A DNA stretch of 64,000 nt. Origin: Candidatus Proximibacter danicus (GTDB taxonomy: Bacteria; Pseudomonadota; Gammaproteobacteria; Burkholderiales; Rhodocyclaceae). The notes below the pieces were generated by a model. It ran no database searches, had not been told where the DNA came from, and saw only the letters and a list, made by a program, of their open reading frames with translations. Within the stretch, counting starts at the first letter, position 1, and each line of letters starts with the position of its first letter. This document shows, in pieces, positions 26,874-36,123 of this stretch. The stretch lies in contig JADJUC010000002.1 of the NCBI GenBank assembly GCA_016710885.1, positions 62,001-126,000 of the forward strand, read 5' to 3'. The position numbers and the translations under genes were made by a program.

Positions 26874-27422
26874 ATGGCAAAAGAAGAAAAAGCTGCAGAA
26901 GGTGCTGCAGAAGCGGCACCGAAAAAAAGCAAGAAAATGCTGATCATCATCATCGCAGCCGTCTTGCTCCTGGTGGTTGTCGGTGGCGGCGCTGCGTTCT
27001 TCTTGATGAAAAAGAGCAGCGACCCTGCCGAAGAGGGTGAAGTTGCGGCCGAAAAAGAGAGCGCCAAGAAAAAGGGGAAGGAGTCCGTTCCGGTTTACAT
27101 TCCGATGGAAGCCTTCACCGTCAACCTCGTACCTGAAACCGGCGACCAGTATCTTCAGGTCACCATCAACGTCGAGGCCGAAGATGCTGCAGTGGGCGAA
27201 AAACTCAAGATTCACATGCCCAAGCTGCGTAACAAGATCATGCTGATTCTTTCCTCCAAGAAGCCTTCGGAGCTGGCTCCGCGCGAAGGCAAGGAACAGC
27301 TTGCGGAAGAGATCAAGGAAAGCATCAACACGATCATTGGTCCGAGCGAGCCCGCCAAGGGCAAGAAGACGGGCGAAGATCCCATCAAGGAAGTGCTCTT
27401 CACTTCCTTCATCATTCAATAA
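26874..27422 (+). CDS. fliL: Flagellar basal body-associated protein FliL
   Basis: A 182-residue single-pass inner-membrane protein that rings the stator units. A Lys/Ala-rich cytoplasmic tail (1-21) precedes one membrane helix (about 22-45, LIIIIAAVLLLVVVGGGAAF). A Lys/Glu linker and the periplasmic stomatin-like domain (YIPMEAFTVNLVPETGDQYLQ onwards) follow, and the protein ends EVLFTSFIIQ as is usual. The ribosome-binding site GAGGGAG is at 26862-26868. fliM follows after 6 bp. Confidence 0.95.
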   Translation: MAKEEKAAEGAAEAAPKKSKKMLIIIIAAVLLLVVVGGGAAFFLMKKSSDPAEEGEVAAEKESAKKKGKESVPVYIPMEAFTVNLVPETGDQYLQVTINVEAEDAAVGEKLKIHMPKLRNKIMLILSSKKPSELAPREGKEQLAEEIKESINTIIGPSEPAKGKKTGEDPIKEVLFTSFIIQ

Positions 27423-27428
27423 ATCGCC

Positions 27429-28433
27429 ATGTCGCAGGATTTTCTCTCCCAGGACGAAGTTGACGCCCTCCTCAAGGGCGTCACAGGGGAAACCGACGAA
27501 CCCGAGGTCGGGCCGGACGAGAGCAGCGGCCCGAAGAACTACAACCTCGGCACGCAGGAAAGAATCGTTCGTGGGCGCATGCCCACCCTGGAGTTGATCA
27601 ACGAGCGCTTTGCCCGTTACCTGCGCATTGGCCTGTTCAACTACATGCATCGGAATGCCGAAATTTCTGTCGGCCCGATCAAGGTTCAGAAGTACAGCGA
27701 ATTCATCCGCAATCTGGTCGTGCCGACCAACCTCAACCTGGTTTCAGCCAAGCCACTCCGCGGCACAAGCCTGTTCATCTTCGATCCCAACCTGGTATTT
27801 CTGGTGGTCGACAACATGTTCGGCGGTGACGGGCGTTTCCACACCCGGGTGGAAGGGCGCGACTTCACGCAAACCGAACAGCGCATCATCCAGGGGATGC
27901 TGGACGTTGTCTTTACCGAGTACGGGCGCTCGTGGAAACCGGTCCACGACCTGAAGTTTGAATACATTCGGTCCGAGATGAATTCCCAGTTCGCGAACAT
28001 CGCCACTCCTTCGGAAATTGTCGTATCGACAACGTTCTCGATCGAATTCGGCGGCTCGGCAGCGGAAATGCACATCTGTTTCCCGTATTCGATGATGGAG
28101 CCGATTCGCGACGTCCTCTACAGCAGCATGCAGAGTGACCAGTTGTCGACCGACAAGCGCTGGATCACTACGCTGCGCAAGCAGTTGCAAAGTGCCGAAG
28201 TTGAACTGACGGCAGAACTGACGCACGCAGCCCTGACGCTTGGGCAAATTCAGAAAATGAAGGTGGGCGATGTCATCCCGGTCAATATCCCGGAATCGAT
28301 CATCGCTACGGTTGATGGCGTACCCTTGCTGGAATGCAGGTTTGGTCAGCAACAGGGGCAATACGCGATCCAGGTAGAACGTTTTATTGCTTCAGAGAAG
28401 CAGGATCCAACGCAAGGGGAAAACCATGTCTGA
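27429..28433 (+). CDS. fliM: Flagellar motor switch protein FliM
   Basis: A 334-residue C-ring protein. The N-terminal CheY-P-binding peptide is FLSQDEVDALLKGVTGE. The middle domain contains GRMPTLELINERFARYLRIGLFN and the FVVDNMFGGDGR-type GGXG signature (here LVVDNMFGGDGRF). The C-terminal domain is FliN-like, with VGDVIPVNIPESIIATVDGVP. The last 8 bp overlap fliN. Confidence 0.97.
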   Translation: MSQDFLSQDEVDALLKGVTGETDEPEVGPDESSGPKNYNLGTQERIVRGRMPTLELINERFARYLRIGLFNYMHRNAEISVGPIKVQKYSEFIRNLVVPTNLNLVSAKPLRGTSLFIFDPNLVFLVVDNMFGGDGRFHTRVEGRDFTQTEQRIIQGMLDVVFTEYGRSWKPVHDLKFEYIRSEMNSQFANIATPSEIVVSTTFSIEFGGSAAEMHICFPYSMMEPIRDVLYSSMQSDQLSTDKRWITTLRKQLQSAEVELTAELTHAALTLGQIQKMKVGDVIPVNIPESIIATVDGVPLLECRFGQQQGQYAIQVERFIASEKQDPTQGENHV

Positions 28434-28872
28434 AGACACCGAGAATAACGGCGCGAATGCGATGGAAGATGCCATAGGGGAGGACGATTGGGCTGCGGCA
28501 ATGGCTGAACAGGCAATTGCAGAATCAACACCTGCCGCGCCCGCAGCCGTTCCAGCTGCCGCCCAGATATTCCAGAATTTTGGTGGGGACCCGGCCAAGG
28601 GCTCGGTGATGAATGAGCTGGACATGATTCTCGACATCCCCGTCCAGATCACTGTCGAGTTGGGCCGCACCAAGCTGGCAATCAAGAATCTGCTGCAACT
28701 GGCACACGGCTCCGTCGTCGAACTTGATGCGATGGCCGGTGAGCCAATGGATGTGCTGGTCAACGGCACCCTTATCGCCCAAGGCGAGGTGGTGGTTGTG
28801 AATGAAAAATTCGGCATCCGCCTGACCGACATCATCACGCCCTCCGAACGGATGCGAAAGCTCGGTCGTTAA
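28426..28872 (+). CDS. fliN: Flagellar motor switch protein FliN
   Basis: A 148-residue protein. An acidic/Ala-rich N-terminal region (about 1-65) precedes the C-terminal SpoA domain: MNELDMILDIPVQITVELGR, LAHGSVVELDAMAGEPMDVLVNG and FGIRLTDIITPSERM. FliN completes the lower C ring and docks FliH. ATG at 28426 lies in the fliM 3' end (CATGTCTGA), a coupled arrangement. The upstream in-frame ATG at 28387 lies deeper in fliM and is unlikely. Confidence 0.96.
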   Translation: MSEDTENNGANAMEDAIGEDDWAAAMAEQAIAESTPAAPAAVPAAAQIFQNFGGDPAKGSVMNELDMILDIPVQITVELGRTKLAIKNLLQLAHGSVVELDAMAGEPMDVLVNGTLIAQGEVVVVNEKFGIRLTDIITPSERMRKLGR

Positions 28873-28917
28873 TTTCCGGGTTTGTTCACGGGGCGCCATG
28901 CTTTAAGATAGGGCCCC

Positions 28918-29367
28918 GTGAGCCCAACTTTCATTTTCGCCAGTTTCTCTCTCCGCCAGCTTGGCGCACTGCCTATGCTGGTGCCGTTCGCCGCCCTCGC
29001 AGCAGAGGCGCCGCCCCCGCCTCCCGGCGTTTCTTTCGCCACAATGATGCAAACCGTGGCGGGTCTGGCGCTCATTCTCGGTCTTTTTGTCGGTGCTGCC
29101 TGGCTGTTGCGCAAGATCAACGGCGGCAAGTCTTTCATGGCGCATGGCCCGATGAAAATCCTCAGCTCACTGACGGTCGGCGCCCGCGAGCGCATCATCC
29201 TGGTCGAAGTCGAGGACACCTGGCTGATCGTCGGCGTGGCTCCCGGACAAATCCGCACACTGCACACGCTACCCAAAGGAACGCTCCCCGTTGAACCGGC
29301 AGACGCGGGCCAGTTTGGCCATTGGCTGAAACAGTTCCGGGACCAACGCAATGACACCAAACAATAG
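28918..29367 (+). CDS. fliO: Flagellar export protein FliO
   Basis: A 149-residue membrane protein that assists assembly of the FliP pore. A GTG start at 28918 is followed by an N-terminal hydrophobic segment ending in Ala residues. A second membrane helix lies near 45-63 (TVAGLALILGLFVGAAWLL), then a soluble domain with LSSLTVGARERIILVEVEDTWLIVGVAP, the FliO hallmark. Its 3' end overlaps fliP by 17 bp. Confidence 0.9.
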   Translation: MSPTFIFASFSLRQLGALPMLVPFAALAAEAPPPPPGVSFATMMQTVAGLALILGLFVGAAWLLRKINGGKSFMAHGPMKILSSLTVGARERIILVEVEDTWLIVGVAPGQIRTLHTLPKGTLPVEPADAGQFGHWLKQFRDQRNDTKQ

Positions 29368-30120
29368 CCTGATGCAGCGTACAGGGCACCTGCTCGCGCT
29401 GCTGATTCCGCTTGCCCTGTTACCTGCAGAGGCTTTGGCACAAGCGGCGCTGCCCGCCCTGACCAGTACTCCGGGGCCTGCTGGCAGCACGACATGGACC
29501 CTGTCGATACAGACGCTGCTGACACTGACCTCGCTGACATTCATCCCGGCGCTGTATTGATGATGACGGGTTTCACACGGATCATCATCGTGTTTTCACT
29601 GCTGCGCCACGCCCTCGGCACCCAGACATCCCCCCCGAACCAGGTGCTCATCGGGCTTTCACTGTTCATCACGTTTTTCGTCATGTCCCCGGTCCTCGAC
29701 CGTGTTTACAGCGAAGCCTATCTGCCGCTGTCGGAAAACCGGATCACGTTTCAGCAGGCAGTCGATCGGGCGTCCGTCCCAGTCAAGGGATTCATGCTCA
29801 AGCAGACCCGGGAAGCGGATATTGGCCTGTTTGCCAGACTGGCCAAAATCGAGAAAATTGAAAAACCGGAAGATACGCCAATGCGTGTGCTCATTCCGGC
29901 CTTCATTACCAGTGAATTGAAAACGGCATTCCAGATCGGTTTCATCATCTTCATCCCTTTTCTGGTCATCGACATGGTGGTTGCCAGCGTTCTGATGTCG
30001 ATGGGCATGATGATGATGTCACCGGTGATGGTTTCGTTGCCGATGAAGCTCATGCTGTTCGTGCTGGTCGATGGCTGGCACCTTATCGTCGGTTCGCTGG
30101 TACAAAGTTTCGCCACATGA
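29351..30120 (+). CDS. fliP: Flagellar type III export gate protein FliP, frameshifted
   Basis: Core pore protein of the export gate. The N-terminal frame starts at ATG 29351 with a signal sequence (LLALLIPLALLPAEALAQA) and reaches TLTSLTFIPALY before an early stop. The rest, from MMTGFTRIIIVFSLLRHALGTQ to the end, continues in another frame to 30120. Adding one G at about 29553-29554 (CTG-GTA-TTG-ATG) restores LTFIPALVLMMTGFTR, the standard family sequence, giving about 256 residues. The break is most likely a sequencing error. The last 4 bp overlap fliQ. Confidence 0.92.
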
Positions 30121-30386
30121 CCCCACAAACCGTCATGGAGCTTGGCAGGCAGGCCTTGGAGATAACGTTGCTGGTCTCGGCCCCGATGCTCATGGCTGCA
30201 CTGGTGACCGGTCTGATCGTCAGTATTTTTCAGGCCGCCACGCAGATCAACGAATCGACCCTGTCTTTCATTCCGCGCCTGGTCGTGATGTTCATCACGC
30301 TCATTTTTGCCGGGCCGTGGATGCTGCAGTTGATGATTGACTATATCCGCCGGCTGTTCGATGCCATTCCCGGGATGATCGGATGA
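30117..30386 (+). CDS. fliQ: Flagellar export gate protein FliQ
   Basis: An 89-residue protein with two membrane helices. It opens TPQTVMELGRQALEITLLVSAP, then AALVTGLIVSIFQAATQINEST, the conserved FliQ core. It overlaps both fliP and fliR by 4 bp, so the PQR gate genes are translationally coupled. Confidence 0.96.
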   Translation: MTPQTVMELGRQALEITLLVSAPMLMAALVTGLIVSIFQAATQINESTLSFIPRLVVMFITLIFAGPWMLQLMIDYIRRLFDAIPGMIG

Positions 30387-31164
30387 TCTCGGTCACCAGC
30401 GCACAACTGGATGCCTGGATCGTCGCTTTTTTCTTCCCCTCGCCCGGATCCTTGCCCTACTCGCCGCTGCTCCGCCCTTTTCCAACGCCTCGGTACCGAG
30501 CCGAAGCAAGTTGATGCTGGGTCTGGCAATCTCACTCGCACTGGTCCCCGCACTGCCACCGATGCCGGCGGTTTCGCCGTCTTCCGGCGCGGGCCTGATG
30601 CTGATTGCGCAGCAGATGGTGATTGGTACGGCAATGGGCTTTGCCATGCGTCTGACCATCGCCGCGATAGACTACGCTGGCGAAGTAATCGGTCTGCAGA
30701 TGGGTTTGGGGTTCGCTACTTTCTATGACCCGGATAATGCCTCGCAAACACCGGTTTTGAGCAATTTCATTTCGCTGCTCGGGCTACTGGTGCTGTTTTC
30801 GATCAATGGCCATTTGATGATTCTGGTCACGCTCGCCGAGAGCTTTAACGCCATTCCGGTTGGCGGGCCATTTCTGGCTGCGGCAACCTGGTCGAATTTC
30901 GCCCATGCCGGCGCGATCATTTTTTCCTCGGGATTGATGCTGGCGTTGCCGATCGTCAGCGCCCTCGTCATTACCAATACTGCGCTCGGAGTGCTGACAC
31001 GAGCAGCACCGCAACTGAACATTTTTGCCATCGGCTTTCCGCTGACGCTGATCGCCGGATTCGTTGTGCTGATTCTCAGTCTCAGCTACCTGGCAGGCCC
31101 TTTGGTCGAACTCTTCGAACACGGCCTGCGGTCAATGCTCGGCTACTTCGTCATCACACGTTGA
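30383..31164 (+). CDS. fliR: Flagellar export gate protein FliR, frameshifted
   Basis: The last gate subunit. The ATG at 30383 overlaps the fliQ stop and reads MISVTSAQLDAWIVAFFFP before shifting. One missing C in CCCC at 30436-30439 accounts for it: with CCCCC the frame continues LARILALLAAAPPFSNASVP and joins the long frame that starts at 30511 (MLGLAISLALVPALPPMP). The restored length is about 260 residues, as usual for FliR, with the EVIGLQMGLGFATFYDP signature. Its 3' end overlaps, tail to tail, the stop of the lipoprotein gene by 22 bp. Confidence 0.92.
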
Positions 31165-31733
31165 GGCTGGCTGGCCTCAGGCTCATCCTCGCCAGTGGAG
31201 CGGGCGGGCAAGGCGTCTGCGCGAACAAGCTGAACGATTCCCTGCGAATAGCGCTGGGAAACCGGCGTACTGGATTCGATGCCTTCGCTGTAGTCAAGGA
31301 TACGGTAAGCATTGAAGCCACGCGCATGCTGCAGCTGCAGTGCACGGCGCTTGAGCACCATCATCGCCTCGCCATCGCCACCAATACGGAATCGCTTGGC
31401 CTGAAGGCGCAGGTAGTAGGTGTTGTCGTCGAGTTTTGCCTCTTCGACACTCCAGTTCGGCGCAAATGGCTGATAGACAAAATAGAGGATGAGCGGCTGC
31501 TGGAAGATCTCCAATTGATCCAGCGAGTTCTCCAGAATCCCCTTCAACGACCAAGCCACCACAGGCGCTATCGCGAGCTCTTCATAGGTATAGGAAACGC
31601 TTGGGGTCACCTGAACTTTTCCATCACCCGGGATGATCGAGCCACTGGGGGGAATATTCGGCGGAATCGAAGTGCATCCGACCAGGCCAATCAAGAGGCC
31701 TGTTACCAGCGATGCGACACGCTTCAGGTTCAT
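31143..31733 (-). CDS. Uncharacterised lipoprotein coupled to flgL
   Basis: A 196-residue protein with a type II signal sequence: basic start MNLKRVASLVTGLL, lipobox LVGC with Cys20. The mature part contains VSYTYEELAIAPVVAWSLKG, a Trp/Tyr-rich VYQPFAPNWSVEE, then VLKRRALQLQHARGFNAYRIL and DYSEGIESSTPVSQRY. I do not recognise the family. Its ATG overlaps the flgL stop in an ATGA 4 bp junction, so it is translated from the flgKL transcript. That ties it to late flagellar expression. It could be an outer-membrane accessory of the flagellum; this is inference. Confidence 0.82.
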   Translation of the reverse strand: MNLKRVASLVTGLLIGLVGCTSIPPNIPPSGSIIPGDGKVQVTPSVSYTYEELAIAPVVAWSLKGILENSLDQLEIFQQPLILYFVYQPFAPNWSVEEAKLDDNTYYLRLQAKRFRIGGDGEAMMVLKRRALQLQHARGFNAYRILDYSEGIESSTPVSQRYSQGIVQLVRADALPARSTGEDEPEASQPQRVMTK

Positions 31734-33025
31734 AGAATGTCGAAGAGACTTAGCTGAGAAATTTGTGCGAATGATTTCTGTGCGGCCTGAAACTGAACTT
31801 GCTGCTGCGAATACTTTGATATTGCCTCGGTGTAATCTAGGTCCTGCAGTTTAGACAGCACTTCGCTGTACTGCAGCTTCAGATCTTCAGCAGAATCATT
31901 CAAGGACACCAGCTCTTTGAGGCGAGAGCCGACGTCAGCGCGTACACGACTGACATTGTCGAGCGCCCGGTCAAGATTTGTGAGTTCAACGCCGAGTCGA
32001 TTGTTATATTCAGTAGCGCTGAACGAAGCCGTACCGACAGGTGTCTGCAGAGTTCCGATTAGATTTTGAAGTGTTTTGAAGAGACTCTGATTGGGACTGG
32101 GCTCAATAGTAAATCGATCACCTGCAACCGGCGTTCCACTAACAACCACCTGCGCGCCGAATGTCGCAGCTGGTGCTGTCGTCTTCTGCAACGAAATCGC
32201 CTGACCGGGAGTAAAAGCTGCCGACGAAGCCAGCATCGCGACGTTTGCCTGGTTATATATCTGGTACTCCAGCCCGCTACCACCATTGGAAAACTCGATC
32301 CTAAAGCTGTCATGGGTATTTACTGCTGCAGTCCAGAGACTTGTATTGGTTACTGCCCCCGCATCAATCGTCGCAGTCCCCTGATTGATACCGCCGCCGG
32401 AATTGCCACCGACGGCAGTCGCAAAGGTACCGTTACCTGCACGAATATTCATCAAGAGATCAGCACCGGAAATATTTATCGGCATTTGTCTCCCGCCAGA
32501 CACCTGTATCAGTCGCTCGCCATCGTCACCCGAATAAGCAACAGGTGACTGCAGTGCTGGCGCAACGGCAGACGCTCCGGAAATTGCGAAGGGACGCCCT
32601 CCTCCCTGATAACCGGATAAAAGAAACTGCCCGGTACCGTCATCACTGTTGGCAAGGCCCATTAATTCGTCAAAACGCGATTGCAATTCGCTGGCGATAA
32701 ACGAGCGCTCTGAGTTGGACAAACTACCGTTTCCTGCTTGCAGTGCGCGCTCCCGTACATTCTGGATCAGATCGGTAATCGCACCTAGATTGCTTTCCAG
32801 AGTCGACAATTGAGATTTTGCATTTCCCTGATTTTCTGCGTACTGGGTAGCTAGTTCCTTCGACTGCGCCACCACCAATGCCTGCGCCGCAGCGACAGGG
32901 TCGTCCTCAGGCGACAAGACACGGCGCCCGGTCGATAACTGGTTTTGAAGCGTATAAAGTGCTTGTTGATTACGCTGAATCCCAAGCGCGCCGGAATCAT
33001 AAATTTGATTGGTACTGATACGCAT
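31730..33025 (-). CDS. flgL: Hook-filament junction protein FlgL (HAP3)
   Basis: A 431-residue flagellin-like protein. The N-terminus MRISTNQIYDSGALGIQRNQQ and QLSTGRRVLSPEDDPVAAAQAL are diagnostic. The C-terminal D0 helices include LKLQYSEVLSKLQDLDYTEAIS and QFQAAQKSFAQISQLSLFDIL. The central domain (about 170-310) is a beta-rich variable region. It is 12 bp downstream of flgK. Confidence 0.95.
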   Translation of the reverse strand: MRISTNQIYDSGALGIQRNQQALYTLQNQLSTGRRVLSPEDDPVAAAQALVVAQSKELATQYAENQGNAKSQLSTLESNLGAITDLIQNVRERALQAGNGSLSNSERSFIASELQSRFDELMGLANSDDGTGQFLLSGYQGGGRPFAISGASAVAPALQSPVAYSGDDGERLIQVSGGRQMPINISGADLLMNIRAGNGTFATAVGGNSGGGINQGTATIDAGAVTNTSLWTAAVNTHDSFRIEFSNGGSGLEYQIYNQANVAMLASSAAFTPGQAISLQKTTAPAATFGAQVVVSGTPVAGDRFTIEPSPNQSLFKTLQNLIGTLQTPVGTASFSATEYNNRLGVELTNLDRALDNVSRVRADVGSRLKELVSLNDSAEDLKLQYSEVLSKLQDLDYTEAISKYSQQQVQFQAAQKSFAQISQLSLFDIL

Positions 33026-33037
33026 AAAATTCTCCGA

Positions 33038-35047
33038 TCAGGAACGAAGCGCCAGGATTACGTCGAAAAGCTTGCTACCGATATCCAAGGCCTTAGCTGA
33101 TGCCTGATAGGCCTGCTGATAGCGCAGCAAGTTGGCAGCCTCTTCATCGAGGTTTACTCCTGACAGTGAGTCTCGCGCATCCTTTGATTGTTTAAGCAAG
33201 GCGGACTGAGCCTCGCCGGTAACCTGTATCTCGCGTGTCTTGTTGCCAATATCGTTAACAAGGCGGGCATAGGCCGACTGATAGGTCGCAGAACCACCAG
33301 CAACCGTGTTTTGCGTTTGGAGCTTGCCAATCGCCAACGTATTGCGGCTATCTGACGTTCCCGAAAGGTTTGGTGCGATCGTAAACTGGTCACCATTAAT
33401 CGGCGTACCACTGATCGAAAAACTAATTCCGTCGAAACTGATCGTCGCCCCCGAAGTGTAGGGGACAGTGTCTGTCGGGGCGGCGATCGTATAGCTGGTC
33501 GTCGTACCAGCGGCGGTGACTGTCACTGTACCGGTAGGAAAATTTTCCAGTGTGCCACCGGCGCTGCTCGAATAACTCAGGCTAAGCGGCAGGTTGGTAA
33601 GCGCATAGCCGGTGGAGACAGCACTGCTGCCTATCGCCGCAGAGCCACTATTGGTACTTGGCGACTCGGTGCGCACCGGTGCCGCAGCGGCAATCAGGCG
33701 CGGATCACTAGCGATTGCGTTGTTGACCGCAATATTGCGCGCCGCATCTATCGTAGGCTGCAACAAAAAGCTGTCGCCTGAGGCTCCTGCAGTCGTGATG
33801 GTCAATGTGAAACCGTCGAATTGTTGTGTGCCGGTTCCAGGTGCAGCTACCGTCAATACAGTACTGTTGTCAGCAAGATCGGTAATGGTATACGCGCCAG
33901 CAGCGCCGAATGTCAGCCGATAGTCGTTGCCAGTAAGATCGGTGTAGAAGTTGCTTCCGTTGTTCGGTGGCGGCGCGATGAAGTCGAGCGACAGGGCTGC
34001 GCTGCCGGTATTAAGCGTATTGCCGGTTGTTTTCAGCGAGCCAAGCGTAAAGAAATCATCCTCGAAGCCAGCATCACCACTGACCTGGCCGAGCAGATCC
34101 TGTCCAAGAGCATGCTGAGCGTTGAGCGTCAGTGCCATCGTCGCGGCGACACGGCCGATGTCGTTGGTAGCGCGATCAAGGGTTTCGCTGCGAAATTCCA
34201 GCAAACCGGCCAAACTGCCACCGGTAATCAGGCTTTCCGGCAATTCCTTTGCACCGCTCGGCGTGTCGACAGCCACAACGATGCGCGTCAGATCTTCGGC
34301 AGAGGCCTTTGCCACTAGTTTCGCGACCTGATTGCCAATCACCAATTGCTGACCGTTGCCATAAAAAACACTGTAGCTGCCATCGCTATCGACCCGAGCA
34401 CTTACTTCAACCAGCTCGTTGAGTTCGGAGATTAATTGGTCTCGCTGATCCAAAAGGTCGTTTGCCGGCAAACTACCTGACGCCTGCGCCAAGATGATGC
34501 GCTGGTTTAGCTCAGCCACCTGCTGCGCGTACGAATTGATGGTATCGACCGTTGTAGTGATTTCGTTGCCGACACCTTCATACAATTCATTCATGCGAGT
34601 TTCCATACTCTGGAAACGAACTACAAGGGACTGCGCAGATGAAATCATCGCCTGCCGAGAAGAGAGCGATGAAGGATTTGCCGAAACTGCCTGAATACCT
34701 CGGAAGAAATCCTGTAACGCAGGAGAAAGTCCTGAGTTTGGATCTGCCAGCATATTGTCGATCTGCTTGATCTGTGCGTAATACTTGTCCAGCTCACCAA
34801 CGTTCGTCTGGGCCACATTCATCTGCTTAACCAGTGTTTGGCTATAAAGACGCTCAATCGTGGAAACACTGGTTCCTTGGCCAACGAAACCCGCCCCCGT
34901 CAAAACCGGCGAGTTGGTCGACTGAACGATACGCTGCCGGGAATATCCGGGTGTGCTGGCATTGCTAATATTGTGTTCTGTCGTCATCAAGCCTAGCTGC
35001 GCAGCACGCAGACCGGTGAGACCAACACCAAAAAGACCTGAGCTCAT
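33038..35047 (-). CDS. flgK: Hook-filament junction protein FlgK (HAP1)
   Basis: A 669-residue protein. The N-terminal rod-hook signature is GLFGVGLTGLRAAQLGLMTTEHNISNASTPGYSRQR. The C-terminal domain carries DSLSGVNLDEEAANLLRYQQAYQASAKAL and ends LFDVILALRS. The middle has two repeated beta domains, each with an ITIxxAG-like unit and a GDxFxxxP motif (DSFLLQPTIDAARN and DQFTIAPNLSGTSD). It is transcribed from a sigma28 promoter just upstream. Confidence 0.96.
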   Translation of the reverse strand: MSSGLFGVGLTGLRAAQLGLMTTEHNISNASTPGYSRQRIVQSTNSPVLTGAGFVGQGTSVSTIERLYSQTLVKQMNVAQTNVGELDKYYAQIKQIDNMLADPNSGLSPALQDFFRGIQAVSANPSSLSSRQAMISSAQSLVVRFQSMETRMNELYEGVGNEITTTVDTINSYAQQVAELNQRIILAQASGSLPANDLLDQRDQLISELNELVEVSARVDSDGSYSVFYGNGQQLVIGNQVAKLVAKASAEDLTRIVVAVDTPSGAKELPESLITGGSLAGLLEFRSETLDRATNDIGRVAATMALTLNAQHALGQDLLGQVSGDAGFEDDFFTLGSLKTTGNTLNTGSAALSLDFIAPPPNNGSNFYTDLTGNDYRLTFGAAGAYTITDLADNSTVLTVAAPGTGTQQFDGFTLTITTAGASGDSFLLQPTIDAARNIAVNNAIASDPRLIAAAAPVRTESPSTNSGSAAIGSSAVSTGYALTNLPLSLSYSSSAGGTLENFPTGTVTVTAAGTTTSYTIAAPTDTVPYTSGATISFDGISFSISGTPINGDQFTIAPNLSGTSDSRNTLAIGKLQTQNTVAGGSATYQSAYARLVNDIGNKTREIQVTGEAQSALLKQSKDARDSLSGVNLDEEAANLLRYQQAYQASAKALDIGSKLFDVILALRS

Positions 35048-35070
35048 GGAGTAACCTCTTCTTCCATGTA

Positions 35071-35097
35071 TTAACGGCCAAAACGCCGTTTAGTTTA
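35071..35097 (-). promoter_or_regulatory. Sigma28 (FliA) promoter of flgKL
   Basis: On the minus strand TAAA (35097-35094), 15 bases, then GCCGTTAA (35078-35071). It lies 24 bp before the flgK start and separates flgKL from the sigma54-driven flgB-J operon. The -10 region also forms part of a small AACGGC/GCCGTT inverted repeat. Confidence 0.85.
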
Positions 35098-35128
35098 GGT
35101 CTGGCCAGCGATCGCTATTGCGAAGCTG

Positions 35129-36109
35129 TTAGCTGACCAGTGCCTGGCGAAGGGTGTTGCCAGCGATGATGCGCGAGAGCTTCTCGGCGTACATCGGATC
35201 GGTGGCATAACCCGCCTGTTGTAGTGAACGAGCAAAGGCCGTGCCATCTTGCTGACCAATAACGCCGGAGTAACGCGGATTGCTTGCCAGCAGGCTGGCG
35301 TAATCGCGGAAAGCCTCGGCGTAGGAGCCATAGGCTCTGAATTTTTCCTTTGCCGGCTGGGCAACGCCATCGACGTATTCGGTGGTAGCAGCTTCGACAG
35401 AAGCGCCTTGCCAGCTCCGCCCAGCTTTGATTCCAAAGAGATTGTGGCTGCTTGAACCGTCCGGGCGGCGAATCTCGCTCTTGCCCCAGCCGGTTTCAAG
35501 GGCCGCATGGGCAACCATGAAATGGGCGGGCACGCCGGTCGTCCGGCTCGCCTCGACGGCGTGCGGCCAGACACGGTTAACGAAATCACGCGTGCCTTCT
35601 GAAATCGGTGCTGAGGAAGCTTCGGTGGCCGAACCGGCAATCGGAGCGGCAAACGTTGAAGGTGCCGAACCGGCAATCAAACCGGTAATTCTTTCCGCGC
35701 CCTGAACCGAACCCGAGGGCTGCACCGCCTGGCGACCGGAGATTTTCAAACTGGCGACGGCAGCGGATTCTGGCACCGGCACCGACCCTGGCGTCGGGGG
35801 CGACACCAAGCGGCCCAGTTGGGCTTCTATCTGGCGAGCGAATCCGATTTGCCCGCTGGCACCGAGTTGCTGTGCCAATTGCTGATCCAGCACCGTATTG
35901 TAGAAACGGGTCGCATCGCTGTTGAAAAGCCCGTCTGCCGGCGTTGCATCGCGCATGCTCTTCATCACCATCTGCAGGAACATGCCTTCAAACTGCTTGG
36001 CCGTTTCCTTGATACCCGCCTGGGGATCCTGTTTGAACTTGGCGCGCAAATCCTGCGCCGACTTCATGTCGAGGACAAAGCGGTGATTGGTGATGTCTTC
36101 CGGTTTCAT
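35129..36109 (-). CDS. flgJ: Bifunctional rod assembly protein/peptidoglycan hydrolase FlgJ
   Basis: A 326-residue protein with both domains. The N-terminal rod-cap domain (about 15-105) has AKQFEGMFLQMVMKSMRDATP. A linker of about 80 residues precedes the C-terminal glucosaminidase domain (about 180-325), with VAHAALETGWGKSEIRRPDG, the catalytic Glu in ALETGWG and NLFGIKAGRSW. FlgJ opens the peptidoglycan layer for the rod. The order after flgI with a 14 bp gap is standard. Confidence 0.95.
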   Translation of the reverse strand: MKPEDITNHRFVLDMKSAQDLRAKFKQDPQAGIKETAKQFEGMFLQMVMKSMRDATPADGLFNSDATRFYNTVLDQQLAQQLGASGQIGFARQIEAQLGRLVSPPTPGSVPVPESAAVASLKISGRQAVQPSGSVQGAERITGLIAGSAPSTFAAPIAGSATEASSAPISEGTRDFVNRVWPHAVEASRTTGVPAHFMVAHAALETGWGKSEIRRPDGSSSHNLFGIKAGRSWQGASVEAATTEYVDGVAQPAKEKFRAYGSYAEAFRDYASLLASNPRYSGVIGQQDGTAFARSLQQAGYATDPMYAEKLSRIIAGNTLRQALVS

Positions 36110-36123
36110 GAGGGTTGCCGGGT

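Noticed and set aside
29351..30120. Programmed ribosomal frameshifting as an explanation for fliP, fliR and others
   Set aside because: No slippery heptamer or downstream stimulatory structure was seen at the breaks, and the direction of the shift varies from gene to gene.
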